This document shows, in pieces, positions 1-12,115 of a stretch of 64,000 nucleotides of DNA. The DNA comes from Pleodorina starrii. Its lineage: Eukaryota; Chlorophyta; Chlorophyceae; Chlamydomonadales; Volvocaceae. The stretch is taken from positions 1 to 64,000 of the forward strand of contig BRXU01000029.1 of NCBI GenBank assembly GCA_030267565.1, in the 5' to 3' direction. The notes beneath the pieces were generated by a model. The model worked only from the letters and a program-made list of their open reading frames with translations. It was not told the origin of the DNA and did not search any database. Numbering within the stretch: the first letter of the stretch is position 1; each line of letters begins with the position of its first letter. The translations under genes were made by a program, and so were the position numbers.

Positions 1-1272
1 TTCAGGTTGATCTGGGAATCGGTGGTGGATGACTCCGGCAGTCCGGCATCCACGCCGCAAGCCGGACGACGAGTTCGTTACCTGGGCAATGCAAGGAGAC
101 GTTCCGGGCCCTGGACAACCGGAATCCAGCGCACCAGAGCGTCACAGAGCGGCCCAGGGCCCAGCAACGGCGCTCCGCGGCCGGCCGTCTCTTACCTGCA
201 GGCGGCCGCGGAGGCAGAACACCGACATGCCGCCGGCGGTGTTCTTCTGCCCAGGATTGCAGCAGCAGCCACTGGAGCAGCAGCCGGCCACGGGCCACGC
301 CGCAGCTCCGGCGGCGCAAGCGCCCGTTGCCGCCCAACTAACGCCCATTTGGCGGGGCGCGCCCAGGCTTCCGGCAATCCTAACGGCACCCACAGTGAGG
401 TGGGCTCGGGTCGAAAATTGCCTGTCCCGGTTAAGTTCCACGGAAAAACCGACACGCACATCCTCGTGCTCACAGACTTGTGTTGATTACCCAAATCGTT
501 CATTACATGGAAACGAGCGGGCGGGCACCGGTCCACACTTCGTTTGCTTCGGGTGACGGGAAAAGCGCAAGAGTGGGGCCAGGCATTACTTAAGTCGTAC
601 ACCGACCAAAAATGAGGTCCTCACTTTGCCTGCATGGCGAGCTGCATTCCTTTTGCAATATGGGGATGTGCGCCGTCATACCGAGCAAGAAGTGCGCGAT
701 CCTTTGTTTGGCCGGGGAGCATTAACATGAAATCTAGCGAGACGCGTGCAAGAGTACACGCAGCTTTTCCCGCGATTAATTTTTCGAGATGCGCGTAGCA
801 TGACGCAAGTAAAAATGGTCACTTGGTACGTGCAACCCAGCCATCCTCCGTCGATGCGCAAATGGTGCGCTTTCGACCCAGCCGGTCCGCGACTAGAAAC
901 GCATGGATGACTTAATTGAGTTCGCCCTTCAGGTAATCCGGATGCGAGTTGCTAACTTGAAATCCGCTACTTAAATTTTGTTTCCAACCCCCCGTAACAA
1001 ACTGTCCAAAAAACAGGACCGCCAGCAAAAGCGCCGGCCAAGTAACTGCCCGCGACTGTGGCCCTTCTTGAGAGATGACATCTAGGACCATATGGCGAGC
1101 GGCGAAGTGCGACCGCGTTCTTCAAATCGAAGGCAAGCCGCCGCGGTTTAACCTCAACAGAGCGGAAGGGAGGCCGCGGTGGCGGCCGGTTCGGCCAGAC
1201 GGGCGGGCGCGGTGGTGGCACGGGGAAGCCGAGGCCAGGAGTCGGCAGGACCCCTCCCAGATGCAGGAGTGA
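1..1272 (+). pseudogene. gag remnant (C-terminal half), frameshifted
   Basis: This matches the last 413 or so residues of the intact Gag at 28649-30961. The proline/alanine/glutamine-rich linker, the retrotransposon capsid-like segment and the RGG-rich tail can all be followed, but in shifting frames. The gag stop TGA at 1270-1272 is kept in the same context as in the intact copy (CAGGAG TGA GGGTCC). No functional product is possible. Confidence 0.88.
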
Positions 1273-4200
1273 GGGTCCGTCAAGCGTGAAGGGAGAGCGG
1301 GCGGTTTCAGACGAACATAAGCTTGCGGCGGTGTTGGCGCGTGAAACCTCTGAGGATGGGGTGCCACAGACAGTCCAAGCTGTAGCCGACACGAGGGTTT
1401 TGCTTCCGCCGCCGCCGCAAGGCGAATGTTCGGATCGTATGTTTTCGTTGGATGAAGTGCGACGGTATTAAGGGTGAACTGGAGAAGAAGATCACATACG
1501 ATGCCGGCGGCGAACAATGAAGGCAGTAATAGCTTGTAGTAACCGCGTTGCCTGTCCAGAACGTTCCTTCGTCGACCAAGATGTCTCGGGGGAAATCGTT
1601 TGGGCTCACCCTCTCTATACTACTCAAATCCTGGCGAATGGCAGCAGCATAACACTGTACCAAGTGCAAAGCAAAAGCACCGAGCAGTACGGCAGCGAGT
1701 GTTTGTCGCGCCTAAATGCCCGCATGTTGAGCAATTTTTGTCGAGCAGCGGGATTTAGGCTTGATAAAACCTACGCTCCCGCTTAAAGTTGCTTTCGGCG
1801 TTCCTGACGCAGAGTTAGTGCGAAAGGAATTGCCAGAAAGCTTAATGCCGATTCAACGCTGGGGGGTTCCACCTACCGAATCAGCGAAGCTCAACGTACT
1901 GCGCAGCCAGGAAGCTCTTACACAATGACTTTCGACGCGATACGCGGAAGCATAACCCGTAAAGATTCTCGTCGACAGCGGTGCTTGTTGCAACGGGTTA
2001 GCGCACGGCTTCGTCGATCAAACGACCGTTAAACAGCGACTAGTCCGCAGGGTTCGTTCCGTCACGCATAGTCCCACCGTACGGGTTGCGTCAGGCCAAA
2101 CGACCAGACTTCTCGGAGAAGTCAGACTGCGCTTGCGAATTGTAAAACACATCTACGAGCGGATTACTCTGCTCGTGCTGAACAGAGGTCGTCCCAGGGG
2201 TGCAAATTATTCTGTGCACAGACTGGCTCAAGCTTAAGGCAAGCCAAGCTCGACTAAAGCAAGGACACCATCACAAGTTTCGCACAACGGCCGCAAACCT
2301 CAACCCTCACAACCCGCAGTATGCCCAGCACGGGGCGGAAGGCTCCGACTTTGGTTACCCGTGGCTTAATGTGGCATTACCTACAGCTGTCAGAATCAGC
2401 TACCAACATACTCTCGGCAAAACAAGGCCAGCCAAGAGTATGTCTCGAGGAGCGCGCAGTTATCTCATGATAGTGCGCAAGGAGCCGACGTCCAACGGCG
2501 ATGCAACCGCTCGCCGCAGCAGTCCAGGAGCACACCGAGGCAGTGCTCTCCCGACGACCTGGCACCCGACCAGGATATACAGTCGCTAATTGATGAATTC
2601 AAGGACGTTTTTTGAAGAGCGACAAGGACTGGCCGCCCAGACCGCCGTATGGGTCACCACAATTCCTCCTCGTGCCGAACGCGGAACCGCCAGCCAAGCG
2701 TATGTTCAGGTTTCATCAACCAAATGAAATGCAAGAGGTAACATAAACTGGTCCACTCGATCTTCTGGCGAAAGGTTTCATTGAGCCCTCCAATTCTCCC
2801 TATGGGGCGCCAATCCGATTCGTGCCAGAAACCAAACGGCGAGCTCCGTTTGTGCCTTGACTTCCCTCGTTAAATAAGCTCACGGTGAAACGGCGGTATT
2901 CCCCTGCCTAACATCACTGAAATTTTCGATACGCTACAAGGTGCCCGATGTGTTTTCCTCGCTTGTCCCCCTCCAGCACAGGCTATTATCAGTTCCGAAA
3001 TTACTGATAAAGACGTCGAGAAGACTGTGGGCTTTATCGATCCGGGAATGGGTCCAATACCAATTAAAGGTGCTTTGCATTGGACTGACCAAACGCGCCT
3101 AGCAACAAAATTGTAAGTCAGTGATGAATGGCATAATGCTAAGCATTTCGGCAAATTCGTGCTGGTTATACTTAGACGACCATCCTGGTGTTCAGCAAAA
3201 CACCGGAAAGAAGCATGTACAGAAGCACCTTCGTACCGTGCTTCAAACTGCTCAGAGAGCACCAGTTCATGGGCAAAGCTGTCCAAGATGTGAATTCAAC
3301 AAGCCCCAGTTGAAATTCCTCGGCCACATTGTGAGCCGGCGAAGCGTCTGAAAGTCGACGATTCTAAAAATCGCAACAGTACAAAAATTTGGCCTGATCC
3401 CAAAGATGTTACCAAATTGCGCAGAATTCCTAGGCCTGCCCAACTATTTCAGACGCTTCATACAGGGGTTTTCGGGGGCTGGCATCGCCCTTGACAGCGT
3501 TAACCAACCCTGTGTGAAAGTGCCCTTCATCTGGTCGCCCAAAATGCCAAGCTGCCATTTGATGGCATCAAATTCGCCCTTGAGCACACGCACCTGTCCT
3601 CGCCCTACCACAGCTCGAAAAAAAAAACCTTTCGAGGTCTGGTCCGACGACGTCGGTTAACGGAACGGGCGGCCGTACATTATGCAAGAACGGCCACCTA
3701 CCCAAATACTACACTAGTAAGAAAAAATTTACAAGTGCAGAATACCAACTACATCAACACGGATCAGGAATGCCTTGGAGTTACTTCACGCACTAATCCA
3801 AGAGTGGCGCTGTTACCTAGAGGGAAGTGAATTTTCCTTCTGTTGACCGATCGACAACCCCCTTGTGGTATTTGCATGAGCAGCGCAGAGCTGGCTTGCT
3901 GTCGCGGGAGACAAGCAAGGGTGGATGATGTTACTTACAGCGCTTCAGTGGCATGAAGTGGGAGTACCGACCGGGGTCGAACAAACGTGGCAGACCCACT
4001 AAGCAGGGTACATGAGGCAAGTGCTATCCGGTGCTTGCCACTAAGCGCTTAACGGTAGCGACATTGGCAAGACTCATTCGTGTGAGATATGCGGTAGATT
4101 GCCCTGGTTTTAAAAAAAAAAAAAAAAAAAACGAAAGGCAGCAACGGGTGCAGGTAAATCTAAAGGACGGGTTCTGGTACACCACGGTAATCAGATACGT

Positions 4201-5833
4201 CCGGACCCAAAATGTCCCACACAGCTGCCAACGCAAATCCTGAGGGAGTACCATGACACTCCACCCCGTTCAGTGGGCATCCCGTTTGCACAACCAACAA
4301 AACCACCCGCACCCAAGACGCGATCGCAAAACGGTTCTGGTGGCCTGGTCTTCACACACAGACGTTGCAACAGTATGTTTCGCCTTCCTGGCCCATAGTG
4401 CCAAGCGCATTTGAACAAACCCCTTAAATCAGAAGCCTGGGGGTCTACCTGCAACCTCGTTCCCCCGATCCCGCAGGGAGTGTGGGAAAGCGTATCAATG
4501 GATCATGATTACACCAGGCTGCCAACCGACTCAAGATGGGCACGATACGCGATTGTAGTGTTTTGTGGACCGGCTCAGCAAGATGACCCACGTGCTGCTA
4601 CACTCACATCCCGTTCACGAGCAGAAGAACTTGGCGCACCTGTTCGTCGTCAAACTGTCTTCAAGCAACACGCGGTTTACTAACCATTACCCAAAAACAT
4701 TGTTGTCAGGACCGTGAGCCTCCGTCTTACGAGGCAAGTTTTGGACAAAGAAGTAACAACGCCTACTTGGTACTCAACTTTACAATAGCACGGCGTTTCA
4801 TCCACAAACCGATGGCCAGACGGAACGGATGACCCGTCTCCTCCGAGGAGACGCTACGGACGGCACTACATTTCCCCGTTGCAAATGACGACCTGGGACA
4901 AAAGGAACATCTTACCGCATGTTGAGTTTGCCATAAACAGCTCCAAGCAAGGTATCGATAGGCACAACTCCGTTCATGCTGAATGGGGTGGACGACAGCA
5001 ACGCACCCCGGCTGATCTCCAATTGCCTACCAAAGTGCCGGCTGCCGCATCTTTTGAGTCCAACTTACGCGAAACACTCGCGAATGCAAAGGCGTGCCTG
5101 CAACTTGCGCAGGAACGACAAAAGAACGTTCGCTGACACGCCGCCGGAAGGTGGTCGCGTTCAGCCGAGGGTCAAGAAGTGTTGCTCCCACAAAACCAAG
5201 AACATTACGTTCAAACAACCCCTGGAACGCGCAAGCTCATGCCGCGCTACATCGGTGCGTTTCGCATTCTGAAAATGGTTTACCCCGGTAGCAGCGAAGC
5301 GAGACTTGCCTCCTTGAGATGCGCGTACATAACCCAGTGTTTCACGTTTCGCTTTTGCGACACTAACAAGTCGGCGAAAGGCAGAACCCCCCACCCCCGT
5401 CCGCCCAACCGCCAGCCTTCAATCTAGGCGGCGAAGACTATTGGGGGAGTGAGGCCATTGATGATCACAAAGACGTTCCTATCAGTCGCGGCAAGCTATC
5501 CGGCGGGAAAACTTTTGTCAAAATGGCAAACGGCTTTCCAGCTAACGATAAGCAGCTGGGAGCCCTGAAGCGAATCTTCGCGAAGTCCGCACCCCGTGGA
5601 ACACTCACACACGGACACGACTGGAGCAATATGAAACAAACACTCCCAGAGCCGCAGCGCAAGGGAAACCGCGCCTATGCGACCCTCTTGAATACGAGTA
5701 CAACAAAAGCTGCAGGAATTCACTCTGCCCAGACCCCAACCAACCAAAACCCAAAAGCGGTCACTTTTCCCGAAAAAGAACACCGGAACCAAACCGCTTC
5801 GACGGTCCAAACGGCTGAAAAAGAAGATAAATC
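1273..5833 (+). pseudogene. pol remnant (protease-RT-RNase H-integrase-chromodomain), frameshifted
   Basis: The sequence follows the intact pol at 24407-28648 in order, but with dozens of single-base insertions, substitutions and a few losses. Recognisable pieces in different frames include the Dam-like segment near 1500-1750, the RT region around 2870-3350 with its YLDD site damaged, RNase H near 3620-3900, and the integrase core near 4480-4900. The homopolymer at 4113-4132 replaces a mixed-sequence stretch of the intact copy. The last codons match the basic tail of Pol, close to 5800-5833. Confidence 0.85.
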
Positions 5834-5868
5834 CGTACTACGGAGCTCTCTGACGCGCTTTCGCTTCA

Positions 5869-5882
5869 AGAGGGGGGGGAAA
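5869..5882 (+). other. Polypurine tract of the degenerate copy
   Basis: A G-rich purine run directly precedes the TGTAAG start of the LTR. This is the position and composition expected of the plus-strand primer of an LTR retrotransposon. It matches the tract at 24360-24373 of the intact copy. Confidence 0.8.
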
Positions 5883-6322
5883 TGTAAGACAAGGGATTTC
5901 ACGGACTTAGTCGCGATACGTACGCGGGTCCGATCCCTGTGGTCACGTAACAACGTTGAACCTTACTTCAAAGTAACACAGAATCAGACAATATTAATAA
6001 TAAAATAATAATAAGACAGTCCAAAGACTAGTGTGGTGTGTCCACTAGTTGGAGGAGTTCTCAGAGAGAACACAGAAGATACTTGATCTGTCGTATCACG
6101 ATACGGCACGCCGCTTGGCGAGGGCCGTGAGTAGAAAAGCTCGTCGGGCTAGGGGCTTGGTGCCATTGCTTACACACTGCGGTCACAGGTTCAATACCTG
6201 GCTAGGCCCATACTGTTCCGTTTACATCTCACTACTCGCTTAAGGTATAAAAAAACCACGCTTCCGCACAGGTCTGTGCCACTAAATACTCGGCAGCCTA
6301 AGATATAATACCTGGCAGGACA
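5883..6322 (+). repeat. 3' LTR of the degenerate copy (440 bp)
   Basis: It starts TGTAAGAC and ends in ACA, and aligns over its whole length with the 402-bp LTRs at 23958 and 30993. The extra 38 bases are spread as small insertions, with very few deletions. The TATA-like element (TATAAAA near 6246) and the tRNA-like fold with its T-arm-like hairpin (about 6145-6212) are still visible. The last 23 bases align to the intact LTR end without a gap but with several substitutions. Confidence 0.85.
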
Positions 6323-7795
6323 ACCGGCCACCGGCCACCGCCACCGGCCTCCGGCCACCGGCCCAACCGGCCACCGGCCACCGGCCACCGGCCACCGCCA
6401 CCGGCCACCGCCACCGGCCACCGGCCACCGGCCACTCGGCCACCGGCACCGCCACCGGCCACCGGCCACACGGCCACCGGGCCACCCGGCCGCCACCGGC
6501 CACCGGCCACACGGCCACCGGCCACCGGCCACCGGCCACCGGCCACCGGCCACCGGCCACCGGCCACCGGCCACCGGCCACCGGCCACCGGCCACCGGCC
6601 ACCGGCCACCGGCCACCGGCCACCGGCCACCGCCCACCTGCCACCGGCCACCGGCCACCGGCCACCGGCCACCGGCCACCGGCCACCGGCCACCGGCCAC
6701 CGGCCACCGGCCACCGGCCACCGGCCACCGGCCACCGGCCACCGGCCACCGGCCACCGCCACCGGCCACCGGCCACCGGCCACCGGCCACCGGCCACCGG
6801 CCACCGGCCACCGGCCACCGGCCACCGGCCACCGGCCACCGGCCACCGGCCACCGGCCACCGGCCACCGGCCACCGGCCACCGGCCACCGGCCACCGGCC
6901 ACCGCCACCGCCACCGGCCACCGGCCACCGGCCACCGGCCACCGGCCACCGGCCACCGCCCACAGCCCACCGGCCACCGCCCAACGCCCACCGGCCACCG
7001 GCCACCGGCCACCGGCCACCGGCCACCGGCCACCGGCCACCGGCCACCGGCCACCGGCCCCCGGCCACCGGCCACCGGCCACCGGCCCCCGGCCACCGGG
7101 CGACCGGCCACCGGCCACCGGCCACCGGCCACCGGCCACCGGCCACCGGCCACCGGCCACCGGCCACCGGCCACCGGCCACCGGCCACCGGCCACCGGCC
7201 AACGGCCACCGGCCACCGGCCACCGGCCACCGGCCACCGGCCACCGGCCACCGGCCACCGGCCACCGGCCACCGGCCACCGGCGCCCGGCCACCGGCCAC
7301 CGGCCACCCGCCACCGGCCACCGGCCACCGGCCACCGGCCACCGGCCACCGGCCACCGGCCACCGGCCACCGGCCACCGGCCACCGGCCACCGGCCACCG
7401 GCCACCGGCCACCGGCCACCGGCCACCGGCCACCGGCCACCGGCCACCGGCCACCGGCCACCGGCCAACGGCCAACGGCCACCGGCCACCGGCCACCGGC
7501 CACCGGCCACCGGCCACCGGCCCCCCGCCACCGGCCACCGGCCACCGGCCACCGGCCACCGGCCACCGGCCACCGGCCACCGGCCACCGGCCACCGGCCA
7601 CCGGCCACCGGCCACCGGCCACCGGCCACCGGCCACCGGCCACCGGCCACCGGCCACCGGCCACCGGCCACCGGCCACCGGCCACCGGCCACCGGCCACC
7701 GGCCACCGGCCACCGGCCACCGGGCCACCGGCCTCCTGCCACCGGCCACCGGCCACCGGCCTCCGGCCACCGGCCACCGGCCACCGGCCACCGGC
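6323..7795. repeat. (GGCCACC)n heptamer satellite, about 210 units
   Basis: This is a tandem 7-mer array abutting the degenerate LTR. It is the reverse complement of the GGTGGCC array that abuts the intact element at 22481-23957, and the two blocks are almost equal in length (about 1473 and 1477 bp). The first 170 bp are ragged, with many 6-mer and 8-mer steps; later irregularities are mostly single-base changes. Confidence 0.95.
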
Positions 7796-10700
7796 ACCGG
7801 GCACCGGCACCGGGCACCGGGCACCGGGCACCGGGCACCGGGCACCGGCACCGGGCACCGGCACCGGGCACCGGGCACCGGGCACCGGGCACCGGCACCG
7901 GCACCGGGCACCGGGCACCGGCACCGGACCGGGCACCGGCACCGGGCCACCGGGCACCGGGCACCGGGCACCGGGCACCGGGCACCGGGCACCGGGCACC
8001 GGGCACCGGGCACCGGGCACCGGGCACCGGGCACCGGGCACCGGGCACCGGGCACCGGGCACCGGGCACCGGGCACCGGGCACCGGGCACCGGGCACCGG
8101 GCACCGGGCACCGGGCACCGGGCACCGGGCACCGGGCACCGGGCACCGGGCACCTGGCACCGGGCACAGGGCACCGGGCACCGGGCACCGGGCACCGGGC
8201 ACCGGGCACCGGGCACCGGGCACCGGGCACCGGGCACCGGGCACCGGGCACCGGGAACCGGGCACCGGGCACCGGGCACCGGGCACCGGGCACCGGGCAC
8301 CGGGCACCGGGCACCGGGCACCGGGCACCGGGCACCGGGCACCGGGCACCGGGCACCGGGCACCGGGCACCGGGCACCGGGCACCGGGCACCGGGCACCG
8401 GGCACCGGGCACCGGGCACGGGGCACCGGGCACCGGGCACCGGGCACCGGGCACCGGGCACCGGGCACCGGGCACCGGGCACCGGGCACCGGGCACCGGG
8501 CACCGGGCACCGGGCACCGGGCACCGGGCACCGGGCACCGGGCACCGGGCACCGGGCACCGGGCACCGGCACCGGGCACCGGGCACCGGGCACCGGGCAC
8601 CGGGCACCGGGCACCGGGCACCGGGCACCGGGCACCGGGCACCGGGCACCGGGCACCGGGCACCGGGCACCGGGCACCGGGCACCGGGCACCGGGCACCG
8701 GGCACCGGGCACCGGGCACCGGGCACCGGGCACCGGGCACCGGGCACCGGGCACCGGGCACCGGGCACCGGGCACCGGGCACCGGGCACCGGGCACCGGG
8801 CACCGGGCACCGGGCACCGGGCACCGGGCACCGGGCACCGGGCACCGGGCACCGGCACCGGGCACCGGGCACCGGGCACCGGGCACCGGGCACCGGGCAC
8901 CGGGCACCGGGCACCGGGCCACCGGGCACCGGGCACCGGGCACCGGGCACCGGGCACCGGGCACCGGGCACCGGGCACCGGGCACCGGGCACCGGGCACC
9001 GGGCACCGGGCACCGGGCACCGGGCACCGGGCACCGGGCACCGGGCACCGGGCACCGGGCACCGGGCACCGGGCACCGGGCACCGGGCACCGGGCACCGG
9101 GCACCGGGCACCGGGCACCGGGCACCGGGCACCGGGCACCGGGCACCGGGCACCGGGCACCGGGCACCGGGCACCGGGCACCGGGCACCGGGCACCGGCA
9201 CCGGGCACCGGGCACCGGGCACCGGGCACCGGGCACCGGGCACCGGGCACCGGGCACCGGGCACCGGGCACCGGGCACCGGGCACCGGGCACCGGGCACC
9301 GGGCACCGGGCACCGGGCACCGGGCACCGGGCACCGGGCACCGGGCACCGGGCACCGGGCACCGGGCACCGGGCACCGGGCACCGGGCACCGGGCACCGG
9401 GCACCGGGCACCGGGCACCGGGCACCGGGCACCGGGCACCGGGCACCGGGCACCGGGCACCGGGCACCGGGCACCGGGCACCGGGCACCGGGCACCGGGC
9501 ACCGGGCACCGGGCACCGGGCACCGGGCACCGGGCACCGGGCACCGGGCACCGGGCACCGGGCACCGGGCACCGGGCACCGGGCACCGGGCACCGGGCAC
9601 CGGGCACCGGGCACCGGGCACCGGGCACCGGGCACCGGCACCGGGCACCGGGCACCGGGCACCGGGCACCGGGCACCGGGCACCGGGCACCGGGCACCGG
9701 GCACCGGGCACCGGGCACCGGGCACCGGGCACCGGGCACCGGGCACCGGGCACCGGGCACCGGGCACCGGGCACCGGGCACCGGGCACCGGGCACCGGGC
9801 ACCGGGCACCGGGCACCGGGCACCGGGCACCGGGCACCGGGCACCGGGCACCGGGCACCGGGCACCGGGCACCGGGCACCGGGCACCGGGCACCGGGCAC
9901 CGGGCACCGGGCACCGGGCGCACCGGGCACCGGGCACCGGGCACCGGGCACCGGGCACCGGGCACCGGGCACCGGGCACCGGGCACCGGGCACCGGGCAC
10001 CGGGCACCGGGCACCGGGCACCGGGCACCGGGCACCGGGCACCGGGCACCGGGCACCGGGCACCGGGCACCGGGCACCGGGCACCGGGCACCGGGCACCG
10101 GGCACCGGGCACCGGGCACCGGGCACCGGGCACCGGGCACCGGGCACCGGGCACCGGGCACCGGGCACCGGGCACCGGGCACCGGGCACCGGGCACCGGG
10201 CACCGGGCACCGGGCACCGGGCACCGGGCACCGGGCACCGGGCACCGGGCACCGGGCACCGGGCACCGGGCACCGGGCACCGGGCACCGGGCACCGGCAC
10301 CGGGCACCGGGCACCGGGCACCGGCGATCGGGCACCGGGCACCGGGCACCGGGCACCGGGCACCGGGCACCGGGCACCGGGCACCGGGCACCGGGCACCG
10401 GGCACCGGGCACCGGGCACCGGCACCGGGCACCGGGCACCGGGCACCGGGCACCGGGCACCGGGCACCGGGCACCGGGCACCGGGCACCGGGCACCGGGC
10501 ACCGGGCACCGGGCACCGGGCACCGGGCACCGGGCACCGGGCACCGGGCACCGGGCACCGGGCACCGGGCACCGGGCACCGGGCACCGGGCACCGGGCAC
10601 CGGGCACCGGGCACCGGGCACCGGGCACCGGGCACCGGGCACCGGGCACCGGGCACCGGGCACCGGGCACCGGGCACCGGGCACCGGGCACCGGGCACCG

Positions 10701-11733
10701 GGCACCGGGCACCGGGCACCGGGCACCGGGCACCGGGCACCGGGCACCGGGCACCGGGCACCGGGCACCGGGCACCGGGCACCGGGCACCGGGCACCGGG
10801 CACCGGGCACCGGGCACCGGGCACCGGGCACCGGGCACCGGGCACCGGGCACCGGGCACCGGGCACCGGGCACCGGGCACCGGGCACCGGGCACCGGGCA
10901 CCGGGCACCGCACCGGGCACCGGGCACCGGGCACCGGGCACCGGGCACCGGGCACCGGGCACCGGGCACCGGGCACCGGGCACCGGGCACCGGGCACCGG
11001 GCACCGGGCACCGGGCACCGGGCACCGGGCACCGGGCACCGGGCACCGGGCACCGGGCACCGGGCACCGGGCACCGGGCACCGGGCACCGGGCACCGGGC
11101 ACCGGGCACCGGGCACCGGGCACCGGGCACCGGGCACCGGGCACCGGGCACCGGGCACCGGGCACCGGGCACCGGGCACCGGGCACCGGGCACCGGGCAC
11201 CGGGCACCGGGCACCGGGCACCGGGCACCGGGCACCGGGCACCGGGCACCGGGACCCGGGCACCGGGCACCGGGCACCGGGCACCGGGCACCGGGCACCG
11301 GGCACCGGGCACCGGGCACCGGGCACCGGGCACCGGGCACCGGGCACCGGGCACCGGGCACCGGGCACCGGGCACCGGGACCCGGGCACCGGGCACCGGG
11401 ACCCGGGCACCGGGCACCGGGACCCGGGCACCGGGCACCGGGCACCTGGCACCGGGCACCGGGCACCGGGCACCGGGCACCGGGCACCGGCCACCGGGCA
11501 CCGGGCACCGGCCACCGGGCACCGGGCACCGGGCACCGGGCACCGGGCACCGGCCACCGGGCACCGGGCACCGGCCACCGGGCACCGGGCACCGGGCACC
11601 GGGCACCGGGCACCGGCCACCGGGCACCGGGCACCGGGCACCGGGCACCGGCCACCGGGCACCGGGCACCGGCCACCGGGCACCGGGCACCGGGCACCGG
11701 GCACCGGGCACCGGGCACCGGGCACCGGGCACC
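7796..11733. repeat. (GGGCACC)n heptamer satellite, about 560 units
   Basis: The unit differs from the preceding block by one base. The first 170 bp mix 6-mer (GGCACC) and 7-mer steps. From about 7970 the array is nearly perfect, with an occasional lost G. From about 11460 to 11680, GGCCACC units appear among the GGGCACC units. No coding sense is claimed for the long open frames here. Confidence 0.95.
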
Positions 11734-12103
11734 GCCAGCGTAGCTCAATTGGTAGAGCACTCGCTTGACAATTCGGTGGTCATGGGTTCGATCCCATGCG
11801 GTCGAATTGGTAATGGGTAGATGTGGGTTCGAATCCCACTGCTGGCCCCTGGCAATAGCCAGGGTGAATAACGGTGAGTCCGGCCCGCTAAACTCCGGAT
11901 CGGGCAAAGCGACTTCGAGAAAATGTCCCAGAACATTCAGTCCGCCCTTCAGGTCTGAATTCACCCTGGTGATCGCGCCGAACGGAGAAGAAAATACTCC
12001 TTAGGCCCGTCCCCCTTAACACACGCGAGAGTCTGTCTCCGCGTAAAATTAATTATTTACTTAATTATTTAATTTAATGAATTAATTAATTAATAAATTA
12101 ATG
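11734..12103 (+). mobile_element. tRNA-derived SINE-like insert in the satellite
   Basis: The insert opens with a tRNA-like head: acceptor GCCAGCG (11734-11740) against TGCTGGC (11840-11846), a D-arm with GCTC/GAGC, a TTGACAA loop like tRNA-Val(GAC), and a perfect T-arm at 11823-11839. There are two Pol III B-box matches (11785-11795 and 11826-11836) and an A-box-like TAGCTCAATTGG at 11741-11752. Between the two B boxes, CAATTCG (11769-11775) pairs with CGAATTG (11803-11809) around a 6-bp hairpin. The body holds a 7-bp hairpin at 11847-11864 and an 11-bp inverted repeat (11859-11869 with 11959-11969). It ends in an AT-rich tail at about 12046-12103. A head, body and AT tail suggest a SINE. 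No target duplication can be defined, and the doubled T-arm argues against a working tRNA gene. Confidence 0.6.
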
Positions 12104-12115
12104 TAGAAACTCCTG

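Larger units (their letters stand above)
1..6322 (+). mobile_element. Degenerate Ty3/gypsy chromovirus copy, 5' part outside window
   Basis: This stretch aligns end to end with the intact element at 23958-31394 read on the opposite strand. It starts inside gag (matching gag residue about 358), runs through pol and ends with one LTR. Window base 1 corresponds to base 29893 of the intact copy, so 6322 bases here match about 5936 there. The net gain of roughly 390 bases comes mostly from scattered single-base insertions, plus a run of about 20 A at 4113-4132. Every reading frame is broken many times and no open frame exceeds about 160 codons. The base after the LTR starts ACCGG, the same target (in element orientation) as the intact copy. 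It is either a decayed copy or a low-quality consensus of the intact one. Confidence 0.9.

Noticed and set aside
11734..11847. Ordinary tRNA-Val gene
   Set aside because: It has two T-arm-like hairpins, a poor anticodon stem and 114 nt length. It reads better as a tRNA-derived element.
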